Notes: generated by a model from the sequence alone, not told the origin. Counted from the stretch's first letter, positions 12,601 through 27,824 are shown. The stretch is 64,000 nucleotides of DNA from Congeria kusceri (GCA_027627225.1 CM051029.1:69302578-69366577), one strand, 5' to 3'. A program made the numbers and translations.

Positions 12601-15600
12601 GGGATTGCATATGGGGTTTGTGGGGTCAAGGTCACTGTTACTAAAAATAGAAAAACTGTTTCCGCTCAGTAACCTGAAAAGGCATCGAGATATTTTAATG
12701 AAAATTCATACATGGATACCTTATATTGAGGCCTAGCTTGGGATTGCATATGGGGTGGGTGGGGTCAAGGTCACTGTTACTGAAAATAGAAAAACGACCA
12801 TTACTAAAAATAGAAAAATGGTTTTTGCTCAATAACATGAGAATGCATTGAGATATTTTAATGAAACTTCATGCATAGATACCGTATATCGAGACCTCGC
12901 TTGGGATTGCATATGGGGTGAGTGGGGTCAAGATCTAGGTCACATTTACTAAAAATAGAAAAACGGTTTTTGCTCAATAACTTGAGAATACATCGAGATA
13001 TTTTAATGAAACTTCATACATAGATACCTTATATCAAGACCTTGCTTGGGATTGCATATGGGTTGGGTGGGGTTAGGGTGAAGGTCACCATTACTAAAAA
13101 AGTAAAATGGTTTGCTCAATAAATTGAGATCACATTGAGATAATGAAACTTTATATGTAGATACCTTATATCTAGACTTCTCTTGTGATTGCATATGGGG
13201 TGGGTGGGTCAAGGTTACCATTACTGAAAATAGACAAACAGTTTCCGCTCAATACCTAGAGAACGAATTGAGATATTTTAATGAACACTTATATGTAGAG
13301 ACCTTATATCTTGTCCTCGCTTTCAATTGAATATGGGGTGGGTGGGGTCAAGGTCACCATTACTAAACATAAAAAAAACGGTTTCCACTCAGTAACTTGA
13401 GAATGAATTTAGATTTTTTATGAAACTTTACATGTAGATATTGAGACCTCGCTTTGGATTTCAAGATCAAGGTCACTATTTCCTAGCCATAGGTGTATGA
13501 CCTTCACCTTACACCCAGAATTTTCTTTCATTATTTTGCTGACTTTTATGCATTTTGTTCGAAAATTTGGTTTTTCTGGAATTTCCACGTTTGTTGTGTT
13601 GAGTTTCTTTTGATATCACTTAATACAATTGAATATAAATATTGAATGTCAATATTGTTAATGAATGTTTTTTTGTATTTGTTTCAATGTATTTTTATTC
13701 ATAGTACACACATGTTTGTATGTAACATGTAAACATATGTTTTAGACAGAATTGTTATAGTTTTTAGCATGAGGACTACTTACAGTTGTAGAATCATAGA
13801 TTTGAAATGTTAATTTTCTATATCATGAATTACTGAAGAGACACATAATAGAGATATCATGTTATTATGACTCCTGTAAAAATTTCTTGGCATCTTATAG
13901 TCACCTGTATGTCTGTAATTCTGTAGTCCATCATTTTGTCACACTTGTCTGGGCTGTAACTTAACATAGATGTTTTTTTTTTTAAATGGCTTGGCTCATA
14001 TGTTTGCCTCAATGAGACAGCAGGTCACACTCATGAACCAGGTCTGTACGTCAAAGGTCAAGGAGGCACAGATGTGTGTTCAGTGAGACAGTAAGTCACA
14101 CTCATGAACCAGGTCTGTATGTGAAAGGTCAAGGAGGCACAGATGTTTGTTCAATGAGACAGTATGTCATACTCATGACCATGTCTGTACGTCAAAGGTC
14201 AAGGAGGCACAAATGTTTGTTCAATGAGACAGTATGTCACACCTATGAACCAGGTCTGTACGTCAAAGGTCAAGGAGGCACAAATGTTTGCCTCAATGAG
14301 ACAGCATGTCACACTCATGAAACAGGTCTGTACGTCAAAGGTCAAGGAGGCACAAATGTTTGCCTCAATGAGACAGCATGTCACACTTATTAACCAGGTC
14401 TGTACGTGAAAGGTCAAGGATGCACAGATGTGTGTTCAGTGAGACAGTATGTCACACTCATGAACCAGGTTTTTACGTCAAAGGTCAAGGAGGCACAGAT
14501 GTTTGCCTCAATGAGACAGCATGTCACACTCATGAACCAGGTCTGTACGTGAAAGGTCAAGGAGGCACAGATGTTTGTTCAGTGAGACAGCATGTCACAC
14601 TCATGAACCAGGTTTGAACGTCAAAGGTCAAGGAGGCACAGATGTTTGTTCAGTGAGACTGCATGTCACACTCAAGAACCAGGTCTGTACGTCAAAGGTC
14701 AAGGAGGCACAAATGTTTGTTCATTGAGACAGCATGTCACACTCATTAACCAGGTCTGTACGTCAAAGGTCAATGATGCACATTTGTGTGTTCAGTGAGA
14801 CAGTATGTCACACTCATGAACCAGGTCTGTACATCAAAGGTCAAGGAGGCACAGATGTTTGTTCAATGAGACAGTATGTTATGGCCTTAGATACATTGTA
14901 GGTACATATAGCTCAAAAGTCACACTTCAAAGTTCAAATTTTAAAATTATTTGGCTGAAAGGTTTGCCTTGTTAAGTCAGTGTTTTTTGTGCTTGAACAA
15001 GGTTTGTTCCACAGAGGTCAAGGTCACACTTTGAAAATTAATCAAAGTCAAAATTGGCACTTTCAGGGCTGTTAAAAAATTGGCACAAATGTTTTCCTTA
15101 TTTTGACTGCATGTTGCGTGCATGAACCACGTCAGTAGCTCAAAGTTCAAGGTTAGAATTGGCACGTGTTTAGGAACCACGAGTTTTCCTTATTACAGAT
15201 ATTCATCTTTTGAATATTGAAATGAAAATGTTAGCAAACAGCAAACATCCCTCATCTTCATTTAAATAATTTCTTCTGTCAAATTACTCTGATATGTTTC
15301 TTTTACTTGGCAATGTTGTCTAGCAGTGTCAAAGTGGCATCAGGGAGCATCTTTCTGTTCTACCTATATTATTGTCATTTTATTTTATCTTTTGATGATA
15401 GATATTCATGGAAGACTGGATAAAATCCCAGCAGAATTAATTAAATAATAGAGATTAGAAACATTGTGTTTTCATTTTAAGGTTTTCTATCTTTTGATCA
15501 GATTTTCATGGAAGACTGGATAAAATCCCCATAGATGATGGTCACATCTGGGCTCAGGCCTGCTACGAATGGCTTACTAAGAATGACTGGGACACGGCCT

Positions 15601-18600
15601 CGGCTGCATACCACCAGTATGAACAATCCAGGCAGAAGCAGCCGCACCTGTCTCTCACCTTGAATCCATTTTGCACCATCAGTAAACTGAAGGTAATATG
15701 CTCGTCTGATGTGTTTTAAAGGTCCATTATTTTATTATAATGTGTACTAACTCATTGATTTAGTTACATAAAAAATCAATAATAGATATTGACAGTCATT
15801 ACATAGAGAGGAAAGGTCCTAATGTAGAATGTGCCCATAGACACATTAGCAACCTTTTATTTTTCAGTGGAAAAAAGAGAAAACATCGCGAAACCAAATA
15901 CAAACTGTTCCATAAGGACGTTTATACAATAAATTTATATTCTTTAAAGACAAACAAGAATTTACTTATATATTACAAAATGGGTCTATAATACTGATAG
16001 CTCCACTGGCCAAAGGACAGCGAGCTTATGCCATTGCTGTTTGTCCTTTAATCGTGCTTTAGTACATGCATGTGTAAGCTTTGTCTTTGGACGACTTCTC
16101 CTCTGAAACCGTTAGTCTACTTTAATGAAACTTCACATAAATGTTCCTTGGGTGGTCCTCTGCCAAAGTTGCTCAAATGGTTCTGGGCCACTGCACAAGA
16201 TGGTCACCTGAGCTATAAATAGAAAAAACTACATCTAAACCCCAGTGTAGATTTTCAAATATTTTCACAGAAAATTGTTACTTGCTTGGTTTTCTACCAA
16301 AGTTGCTCAAATGGTACTGTTCCGTAGAAAAACATGACTGCAAGGAGATGAGGCCATTTTTCCTTGCATGGCTATATTGAAAACTTAGAAAATCTTCTAG
16401 TCGTAAACCACTGGTTGGATTTCAAAAAAGTTTCACAGAAATAATCTTCCAAAACTCTTCCAATTATTTTTATTTGTTAAAAAACATGGCCACGAGAGGG
16501 TGGTTCCCTTTTTGAAAAACAGGTCGTATTATGGCGGGCAGGCTTTCAGGCACGCAGGCGGGTGGGGGGAGATCTTTGTCCGGAGCATAACTTTGTCCAG
16601 CATGCATGGATTTTCAAATAACTTGATAAGTATGATGAGACGGAGTGTAGCGCGCAAGAACCAGGTCCAAAGTCAAGGTCATAATTCAAGGTCAAAGATC
16701 AGATGTAACAAATCAATTATTACCACTTACTCCGGAGCAAATCTTTGTTCGGCATGGCTGAAAAATAACTTTTCAGAAGTGATAAGCATGATGAGAAGGA
16801 GTGTCATGCACAAGAAGAGTCCCTAGGTCCAAGGTCAAAGTCACAATTCAAGGTTAAAGGTCAAATTTAAGAAATCAATCCGTACCACTTTGTTCAGAGC
16901 ATATCTTTGTCCAGAATGGATGGATTTTCAGATAACTTGGCAGAAGTGATAAGCATGGTGAGACGGAGTGTCGGGCAATGGAACAAAGTCTTTAGGTCGA
17001 AGGTCGCAGGTCAAGAAGGCCAAAGGTCAAATATAAGAAATCATTCCTTACCACTTTATCTGGAGCATATGTTTGTCCAGCATGTATGGATTTTCTTTCT
17101 TCAGTGGTTGAATCTTTACCCTCAAAATGCATTGTGACAATGGCGCTCTTGTTTCCTTATATGGGTCATCGGGGTCCTTTCCCTTCTGACACTCCTTACA
17201 TAGTGCCTCTTGTGAATTTCATGTAGTTGTAAATTAATAATAATAAAAAGCACATTTCTCTGCAATTTACAGCATTGAACATAATAATTATCAAGTTTCA
17301 GTTGCTTGAGCATTCATTTGGAACAATAAAATGAAAGTAGTGTAAAAAACAATATTTCTCATTTTTCCCTAATTGTCTCCAATGACATATGTCCCCACCA
17401 AACGGCCATACCACAACTCTTATAAATTTTTGAAAAAACAAAACAAAAAATAACACCAAAACAGTTTTCAATGGCTATATACTAGCTGCATAAAATACAC
17501 TATGTGTTAACAGCTGCACGCTTGGTGTCTGAGTCTGATGCAGTATTTCCTGGACTGTGGGGCAGATAAGAGGACAATCTCGCTGGACGATGGAGACACA
17601 TACCTGCACGCTGTGGTCAAAATCACACTTGTTGTTGGTAAGATCTGCATATATCAACTGCGGTGTTTCCTTTACATTACAATGATTGCATATTAATGTT
17701 TGTTGTTCCAAATACAGAACATATAAATTTAAACTTGATAAGTTGTTCCTTTGATACTTCAGACAAACGGGCTGGGAAATGTTGTTGTTCAAAAAGTAGT
17801 TAACATAACTGTTTGATGAAATGTCATTTTAAAATGCTAGTATTAAGCTTGACTATTCACCGAAGAGTCTGACAATCTGTCGGCATTAGCGTAATGCTCT
17901 GGTTAAGTTTTACGTGCAGCAAGTTCATCACTGTGAATCACACATGTCTTTGGGGCCATTACATAAGGTCACTGACCAAAGCCCATGAATATGAAAAAAT
18001 AGAATGAATAGTCAAGTACACAGTCCTGAGACAGCTGATGTTTATAGAGAAATAATCATTATGTATGTTGCAGTTAATGATCATATATATTACGATATTC
18101 CAATATACTTGTGTGTATTGCTAATATAGTTTATTATGAACTTGTAATTAAGTTATAACTATGTTTTGTCTCAATTATTATAAATGAAATCACTTAACAA
18201 TTAGTTCAAATATTTACACAATTGTTGTAAGGGAAGTCCTCAGAGCTTCTGAAGTACCTTTTGACGCGTTTCTGTCGCCCAGGCTACTCTGACCAGCACA
18301 AGCTTGACAGAAGTGGCAACACAGTGCTTCACACAGCCACTCTGCAGAGGAATGTAGACAAGAAAAAGAGGTATATTAGCATTGTGACTTAGAGGTAAAG
18401 TTATAAAAAATCAATATTTTACTCTTGGATGAGTGTTTACGTAGACCATTATCATAGTTATTGTTTTTTGAGCTCTGATAATATAAGTATTTGATTAGAA
18501 TATCTCAGTAAATGAGAGTGAAATATGTATTATTTTGTGAAAATTCAGTCATTATAATTATAATTATTCTGTTATTTTGGCACATGATTATTAAATTTTG

Positions 18601-21600
18601 CTATCATATGAGACAGATGTTATTTTGGCACATCGATGTCAAATTCTACTATTATACGTAACTTCTGATATTTTGGCATCCTCTTATATTTCATAGACAA
18701 GAGGTTATCGAGGTACTGTTGAAGAAAACAGTAGATGCCAGTGTGCGTAACCAGTCTGGCAAAGTGGCCCTGGATTACCTGCCCTCAGGAGAACCCCAGA
18801 GCAGGGAGCTGCTGCGTATGGCCATGTTCAACAAAGGTTATCTACCAGTTCTTGGTTTTTTTACTTATTAAAAATAATGTATATGATAAAGTGATATTTC
18901 TGTTTAATTTGAACCTCTGTGGTAATGACAAATTAAATATATTCAACAAATTATCAGGGGTGGCGAAATATGATATTTCGTTACTTGTTCGTTGTTTTTG
19001 ATGAATGCTTTTTGACAAATGCTTTTTGCCACTTGTGAATGTCCTCCATACAATAATTATATAGTACATTCTGGGAAAATTTCTGGGACCACCTGGGCAA
19101 TACAGACAACTGAGTTTGCCATCCCTTAAATTAATATGTGTTACTCTTCCAAGTTTTTGAAAAAAATGAATGTATTTCATAAAAAAAAGCTTTGTAAAAT
19201 TCTCCATTTGGGAATCCTATCTCTATACAATGTCGTGTATATAAACAAGTTTGTGTTACTGCACCACATGACCTATTGCACTTACATAAAATGTATACAC
19301 TGATTGTGTAAAGTACTCACAGTTATTGCATATAAGCGTAAACTTGTTTTTGTACCATCTGCCATGTTAATTAGTTTTTTCTGTTATGATATTTGCTGTT
19401 CTAGAAACATACTGGTATAAGCAGTTGGTTACTGTTTGAGAAACATTAAGAAAAAATATTTTTCTATCATGTTTTTTGTCATAGAAGCTGTGATAATAAG
19501 CAAAGGTGCATAGAAATATATGCGCCAAATATTTGATAGCACTCGTCTGTGTAATATTATTCAGAAAGGATAGAATTTAATGATTTTGCAAGTCAGTTAA
19601 GCATGTGAAATTTACTGTACCATTTCTTCGATTTGTGGAACATTAGGCTGTGCCAGTATGTTTGTGTTGAGTAATCTCTACTTGATATTACTCTTTGTCC
19701 TTGGAAATCTAGCCATGTATCATTTTACAATGAAAGAAATAATACAATAATGTTTTCAAAGGGAAAATTACTAGCACTGTTGGTGAAAATGAAGAAAGCA
19801 AGGGTAATACAAAGGCGGCAAAGTCCAATGAAGAAAAACAACCAAAACAGAAGTCTCGCCGCAAAGACCCCTGTGACCTCTGTGAAGACCTTTACCAGCA
19901 AGCTGATGCCATGGTATGTTAATGTATGTTGCTTATAATTAAGTTTTCAAATGTAATATGCCCGTTTGAAAAATGACACATATTATGGGAACGCCCCTGG
20001 CGGACAGGCGGGTGGCGGAAACACTTTGTCCGGAGCATATCTTTGTCCAGCCGTATCAAGCATGGTGAGGTGAAGTGTCGCGCGCAAGAATCAGGTCCCT
20101 AGGTCCCAGGTCAAGGTCACAATTCAAGGTCAAAGGCGTAGTGGCGACGTCAACTTCTCGTTTCTGCTCTCTAACTCGAGAACAAATTTAGCTATTGTAA
20201 TGAAACTTTATAAATAGATACCTTATTGTGAGACTTCGCTTTTGATTGCACATGGGGTGGGTGTGGTCAAGGTCACTGTTAAAAATAGAAAAACAGTTTC
20301 CGCTCAATAACTTGAGAACGCATTGAGATACATGTATTTAAATGAAACTTAATAGATAGATACCTTATATTGAGACCTTGCTTGGAATTGCATATGGGGT
20401 GGGTAGGGTCAAGGTCACTGTTACTAAAAATAGAAAAACATTTTCCGCTCAATAACTTGAGAACGCATTGAGATATTGTAATTAAACTTCTCACATAGAT
20501 ACCTTAAATCGAGACCTCGCTTGGGATTGCGTATGGGGTGGGTGGGGTAAAGGTCACTGTTAACAAAAAAAGACAGTTTCTGCTTCTTAACCTGATCATG
20601 CATTGAGACGTTTTAATGAATCTTCATATGTAGATACCTTATATTTAGACCTCGATTGGGATTGCATATGGGTTGGGTGGGGTCAAGGTCAAGGTCAGCA
20701 TTACTAAAAATTTTATTGTTATGCTGACTTCTATGCATTTCATTCGAAAAATTTGGTTTTTCGGGAAATTTCCATGTTTCTTGTTTATTTTGTCATCTTG
20801 ATTATAGATTAAAGAATATATATGGAATAGTTTTGATACCTCAACTCGCCATACAGAGAGAGGCTTTGGAGTTGAGTTAGATGCACAAATGCTATGACCA
20901 CTTTATCGTTTTTGAATTGTTTCTAGTTAGTCTTTGAATCTTTACCCCAGAAAAGCTTCTTTGACGGGCATATCTTTGTAACAATGGCACTTGAAAATGG
21001 TTCTAAAATGTTGTTTTACCACATCGTACCTTAGATAAAGTACATATGAGTTATAATATATGCTAAAGTAGGTGCAGTGGACTTCAGTTAAGGAAATGTC
21101 GGTTCTTTTAATGCCAATAAGTTTTCTATGTGACATTTCTATGATGTAGATTTTTTCTGTCAGTTCCTTTATCTTTTAATGCCACTAAGATTGGTTTTAG
21201 CCATTTAACTTGTATATCTACCTTTTGTTTAGCAGTGAGGCCATTAATGCTACTGTATGACAGGCCATTATATTATACTCATCTTGATACTGTTGGCAAA
21301 GTTTACTCTATAAGTTATTTTTCTGAACAAAAAGTCCATTTTCAGTAAAAGGTTTTGTACAAATAATTTGAGTACATGTATGTAAAGAAAGCATTGCAGT
21401 TCAACCAAATTTGTCATTTGTCCTTTCATTGGTTATCAGCCACTTCATTACTCAGTCACACTTTGTTGCAATTGTCATGCAGGTTCAGGAAGAAAAGGTG
21501 ATTGAAGGATTTGACAAACTGACCCAGATTCTGGCTGAAGAGCACTCCAATTCCCGTCATGAGAGTATTGTCAGCAGAAGTGTCTCCCGCATTGTTCAGA

Positions 21601-24600
21601 CCTTGTCCGAAATGCATAACCTTGGTAGGGTTTTACAGACCTTAAATTTAAGGGTGTGCTATTATTGTCAATTGTCTGTATCACTCTTGACTTTCAACAC
21701 TCGCACAACATTGCCAACATCTATCTACGTGACATTCTATGATGCAGATTTTCTGTTTTCAGAGCACATGAACAGTCTGATGTGCATTCCTCTAGACTAC
21801 ATCATCATGGTTGTGGATAGACTGGCTATGGATTGTCGCTGGAAACAGCTGGACATGCTTGTGAGGAAATACAGGAACAAACACGGCAAAGATAAATTTA
21901 AAGGTGTGAATATGATATTATGTGAAACTGATTGTGAGATTCATGGAGATGTTTTGTTGGTCTATCTGTCCCAGCTGTTACAACAACAGTTTCTTGTCTA
22001 GTATTAAATAAATATTGTTTATGCCTTATCCTTTTGAGGCTTAGATATATCGTTGAAGAGCCACACAGACGTGAATTCAGATTTCTTAAATCAAAGGAAG
22101 CTTTTTAAACATGCCTTTCTTAAACATTAACAGTTGGAATGATGTACAAATATTATGGTTAAGCCTGTGCAAGATTTCATTTTTGTTCCATTGGACTTGC
22201 AATTTTAATTTCGGTTATAAGATTGGCGTATGTTGTTTGGCGGGCGGGCTGTTGGGGGGGCGAGCATAGCACATCGTTTTCGCTTTCTAACTCGATAACG
22301 GATTGAGCTATTGTAATGAAACTTCATACATAGATACCTTATATTGAGACCTCGCCTGAGATTGTATATGGGATGGGTGGGGTCAAGATCAAGTTCACCA
22401 TAATTAAAAATTAGAATAACGGTTTCCGCTTAATAACTTGAGAACACATTGAGATATTTTGGTGAAACTTCATACATAGATACCTTATATCGATACCTCG
22501 CTTGGGATTGCGTATAGGGTTGGTGGGGTCCATATCGAGGTCACTAGAAATAAAAAAAAAGTTTCCGCTCAATAGATTGAGAACAAATTGAGATATTTTA
22601 ATGAAACTTCATACATAGATATCTTATATCTAGACCTCACTTGGGATTGCATATGGGGTTAGTGGGGTCAAGGTCAAGGTGACCATTACTTAAAATAGAC
22701 AAACAGTTTCCGCTCAATAGCTTCAGAACACAGTGAGATATTTTATTGAAACTTCATACATAGATATCTTATATCTAGACCTCGCTTGGGATTGCATTTG
22801 GGGTTAGTGGGGTCAAGGTCAAGGTGAGCATTACTTAAAATAGACAAACAGTTTCCGCTCAATAGCTTCAGAACACATTGAGGTATTTTAATGAAACTTC
22901 ATATGTAGATACCTTTTATCTAGACCTCGATTGGGATTGCTTATGGGGTTGGTGGAGTCAAGGTCAAGGTGACCATTACTTTTTTGTGCTGACTAATGCA
23001 TTTTTTGAAAAATTTGGTTTTTGTGGAATTTCCACGTTTCTTGTTTTTCCATTTCAGAATTTGCATCCCATCTGACTGTAGTACCAGTCATTCATGAGAC
23101 CTCACTGGCTCAAAATGAAGATCTCAAGCTTCAAATTGTGATCAATTTGCTCAACAGCAACGCTTCTTTGGGGAGTGATGGTAACTAGTTTGACTTATTT
23201 TAGGGTATTATTGGGTATTAGATCTACAGCTTTCTTTTTCCAACATTTGGATTTCTAACTATTAACACTTACATTTGTATCTCTAGTTAAGCACCTAATA
23301 TGAATAGAAGTGAACAATATGTTAAAATTGTCATGTGTTCAAAGATAAAAGTATTTTTTGCACCCACAAAATTTCAGGTGGACATTTGGCCATGAAGCAT
23401 GCAATGAATGCTGAGCATTACCGGGTTCTGTTTGAGCTTATCAAGCGTGGAGCTGATACCAAGGCGTTGTCGGTGTATGACGGAGATACACCCATGCACG
23501 CTGCTGTCCAGATTGCCCTTGGAAAGGACAAAAGTACTTGTTTTTACATTTTCATGGAAAACAATTGTGTCACTAATGTGTATCAGATTTTTTTCTAAAT
23601 AATTTCTGTTCACAACCTTGCAGCATTATGGTTTATAGTTTTCATTAAAGTTTTAGAGTATAAAACAGCCCCAATGATTCATAAACAAATACTTTTCATT
23701 TAACTGTGGTTTATGCATACTTTTCAGATCTTACTATCCTGGAGCACTTGTTGAGCCAGTATGACTCGAACCGTGATGAGAACCAGCATCTGGACCCTGA
23801 ACAGCTGGACAAGAATGGTGATTGTCTCTTTCATCTTGTTGCCAGGGTAAAGAACAGCTCTACAGCTTTCAAGGTGTGTAACTAAGCTCTGTTATTATTT
23901 TGACAGATGTTCAGTTTCAATTCATATGTATGTTGTAACATTATTTCAACAAACCTTAATAGAGTACATTTTCCGAAAAACAGAGTGTTCTATGTGAAAG
24001 GAAACGCCTGTTGCATCAACAGGGTAGAAATACAAAAATAACGTTGAATTCAACATGCATGTCCAAGTAAAGGCAAATATACTTGAACTTAAAATAACAA
24101 TCCAGACAATTTTTGTATAAAAATCTTGAAGTTCAGTTTTGAATTGATTTTTGCATGATGTGTAACTGGCATTCATGCTTTACATAAACAGGTAACTGAG
24201 ACACTATGCAACCTTGGCATTTCTGGTAACTATGTCAACACGGAAGGAAAATTACCTCAAGACTATATCACAAAGAAAAATGACCGTCGCCTTCAGTTTC
24301 TTAGACTTGCAAAGTCTGTACAGCCCACAAATAAGCAAATGTTTAGTCCAAAGAAAGAAACAGCTAGTGCACATCTTGAAGATGACCTAAGAGAGTTTAA
24401 TAGACCTGCTGATAGCGAGGCTGACAGACCCACTGCGCAAGAAGTTACTAAACTTATATCAACCCGCGAAACTAGAATACAAAAAATCAGCACTCTTATT
24501 CGTCTTTTACCTGACAGCTCACATTCAGTGTTCAGTGCAGAAAATCCAGCTGAACCTTTTCAAAATATTGTTGCTGACATGATAAACCAAACTCAGGGAA

Positions 24601-27600
24601 TAGTTGTCAGTGAGACAGCACCAGACGAGGTAAACAAGACATCATATTTAAATGACTTAACACATCCATCGGATGTTACAGGCAATGCGCCATTGGTGGT
24701 CAGTCCGACAGAAAACAAAAATAACGATGAGACTGCAGAAATGGACACTGACTCAGACAATAATGACAGTTACCTGAGTGCACCAGAAGAGCCAGAAGAA
24801 GCAATGCCTGATATGATGGATGCCAGCAGTGATGGGAAATGCAAACACACATCTGATGAGAATCATGTGGTTAACAAAAATGTGATCAGTGATGAAAAAG
24901 AACTTGACAAGGCATTTGCGGTTGGTCAATCTGTTGATGAATCAGGTGATCATGTGAACGAAACTGAAACACTGACTTGTGTGGAAACTACAGGAAATGC
25001 AAATGAAAATGAACTTCAGACAAATATTCAGAAAATTGCCCCTCAAACAACTATCAGTATAGAATTGGACACACAAGATACTGATTGCAAAAGTAATGTA
25101 GGCCCTGTTAATGGACAGAAATCAAATGAAGACAATACAAAACAGGTTATTGAAGAAACAGAAGATAGTGGTGATGATGCTGATGATAATGAGGAAGATT
25201 TTGTTGTTGATGCGCAGGTAAGTAATGCAAAAGCATTCAAAATTCAAGCTCTCTGAGTCTTCCATCATAAAACATGCTATTTATTAGTGCATTAAACATA
25301 CGTCTTGGGTATGTAGGCTTCGACTGGCAGTGAAACTTGATATGTGCATGTTTTTTTATGCCCCCACTTTAGAGAGGGGGCATATAGATTTGCCCTTGTT
25401 GTTCCGTCCGTCCGTCGGAATTTTTGTGTCGCGCATAACTCAAAAAGTATAACTGCTAGAGTGATGAAACTTTATAAGCATATTCATCGGCATTGGGGCT
25501 TGTGCACCTTGGTATTTTGGTGCAGTTTTTTCGACATCAGTGGAGTTATGGCCCTTTTTTAGCAAAAAATGATATTTTTGGACTTGTGTCATGCGTAACT
25601 CAAAAAGTATTGTTGCTAGAGTGATGAAACTTTACATACATATTATCAGCATATGAACTTGTGCACCTGGGTATTTTGGTGCAGTTTTTTCTGACCTCAG
25701 CGGAGTTATGGCCCATTTTTTAGCCAAAAATGTCATTTTTGGACTAGTGTCGCGTGTAACTCAAAAATGATTATTGCTAGAGTGATGAAACTTTATGAAC
25801 ATATGAATCAGCATGTGAACTTGTGCACCTGGGTATTTGGGTGCAGTATTTTCAGATATCAGTGGAGTTTTGGCCCTTTTATTAGCAAAATGTGACATTT
25901 TTTAACTTGGGTCGCGCGGAACTCAAAAAGTATTGCTGCTGGAGTGATGAAACTTTATATACATATTAATCATAATGTGAACTTGTGCACCTGGGTATTT
26001 TGCTGCAGTTTTTTCCGACAGCGGAGTTATGGCCCTTTTTTAGCAACAAATGATATTTTTGGACTTGTGTCGCGTGTAACTGAAAAAGTAATAATGCTAG
26101 AGTTTTGAAACTTTATAAACATATTAATCAGCATGTGAACTTGTGCACCTGGGTATTTTGGTGCAGTTTTTTCTGACCTCAGCGGAGTTATGGCCCATTT
26201 TTTAGCCAAAAATGTCATTTTTGGACTAGTGTCGCGTGTAACTCAAAAAGGATTGTTGCTAGAGTGATGAAACTTTATGAACATATGAATCAGCATGTGA
26301 ACTTGTGCACCTGGGTATTTTGGTGCAGTATTTTCAGATATCAGTGGAGTTTTGGCCCTTTTATTAGCAAAATGTGACATTTTTGAACTTGGGTCGCGCG
26401 GAACTCAAAAAGTATTGCTGCTGGAGTGATGAAACTTTATATACATATTAATCAACATGTGAACTTGTGCACCTGGTTATTTTGGTGCAGTTTTTTCCGA
26501 CATCAGCGGAGTTATGGCCCTTTTTTAGCAACAAATGATATTTTTGGACTTGTGTCGCGTGTAACTGAAAAAGTAATAATGCTAGAGTTTTGAAACTTTA
26601 TAAACATATTAATCAGCATGTGAACTTGTGCACCTGGGTATTTTGGTGCATTTTTTTCCGACATCAGAGTTTTGTGACAACCAGCGGAATGTGGGGGCAT
26701 CCGTGTCCTACGGCCACATGTCTAGTTTCTAACTAACTTGTTTAGTTGGTTTTATGTTCTCAGTATCGCCTTTTTAGGCGAATTTATCCAGCTCTGGAGT
26801 ATGTTGTTCCCTCATTATCTTAAAATTCACCTTATGTCTTGAGTAGATGCATGATAAGGAAATCATTATTATCAGTATTTTAAAAATACAACTCAGTTAC
26901 TGAGTGGAAATATTTCGTTGATTGTTGGTTTACAGTGGTTGAAGTAAAAATAAATATGAGATAAAAGTGATGTTTAGTACATGTTGATAATATCTTCTTT
27001 TTTTTTATTTTAATTTCTTTTTTTATGCCCCCACAAAGTGGGAGGCATTAAGCATTGCACTCGTCCGTCCGTACGTCCTGAAATTTTGTGGACTCAACTC
27101 CTCTTTAACAGCTGGGCAGATTTCGCTCAAACTTTCACAGCTGAACAACCTTAATGTGTAGATGATCATAAAGGAAGGAATTTGGGCTGCTACAAATTTT
27201 GGCAGAATTATGGCCCTTTGAAATTTTTTCCACTGTAAATACTTCATGAAATTTTGTGGACTCAATTCCTCTTCAACGGCTGTGCTGATTTCCGTCAAAC
27301 TTTCACAGCTGAACAACCTTAGTGTGTAGGTGATCGTAAAGGAAGGAATTTTCGCTGCAACCAATTTTGGCAGAATTATGGTCCTTTGTCTTTTTTTTCC
27401 ACTATAGAATTTATATGACAATAAATTTGTGAAGGCAAAAATGTGTGTTGGTGACAAGCCTTTTGTTGTTGTCTGTATCCACAACACATCATCTTATGGG
27501 TGAAACAACAACACTGAAGCCTTTAAAATGCAATGGTTATGTCTATATTTTAGGTATTTGATAACCTGGAGTGGGAGGTTGAATGCACTGCTGAGGTTTG

Positions 27601-27786
27601 GAAGACCCTTCGAGACAAACACGTGGTCCCCGAGCTCAAACGCCGTATCGTGCACAAAATCCAGCTGTTGGCCAGTGGTGATTGGCAACCACATCTGTGC
27701 AAAAAGCTGGTCCACGTGCTTCCAACTTTGAACCTCTTTGAAGCCAAATTTAGTAAAGGTAGGTTTCTGATATTCTGTTAATGAGT

Positions 27787-27824
<38 letters not shown>

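Noticed and set aside
14076..14617. Overlapping open frames with repeated peptides
   Set aside because: They translate the 71-bp tandem unit in several frames and on both strands.
14001..14884. CRISPR-like regular array
   Set aside because: The units are contiguous 71-bp tandem copies with no unique spacers, and the DNA is animal.
15386..15430. Alternative exon 5
   Set aside because: Only 28 coding bases are copied and no donor follows in frame.
19750..19938. Separate small basic protein
   Set aside because: Wrong frame of exon 9; only the other frame joins both neighbours with correct phase.
26027..26700. Two antisense open frames with almost the same peptide
   Set aside because: They are the same higher-order block of the family C array read twice.
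27494..27747. Antisense open frames near 27500-27747
   Set aside because: Shadows of exon 16, which is clearly conserved on the + strand.
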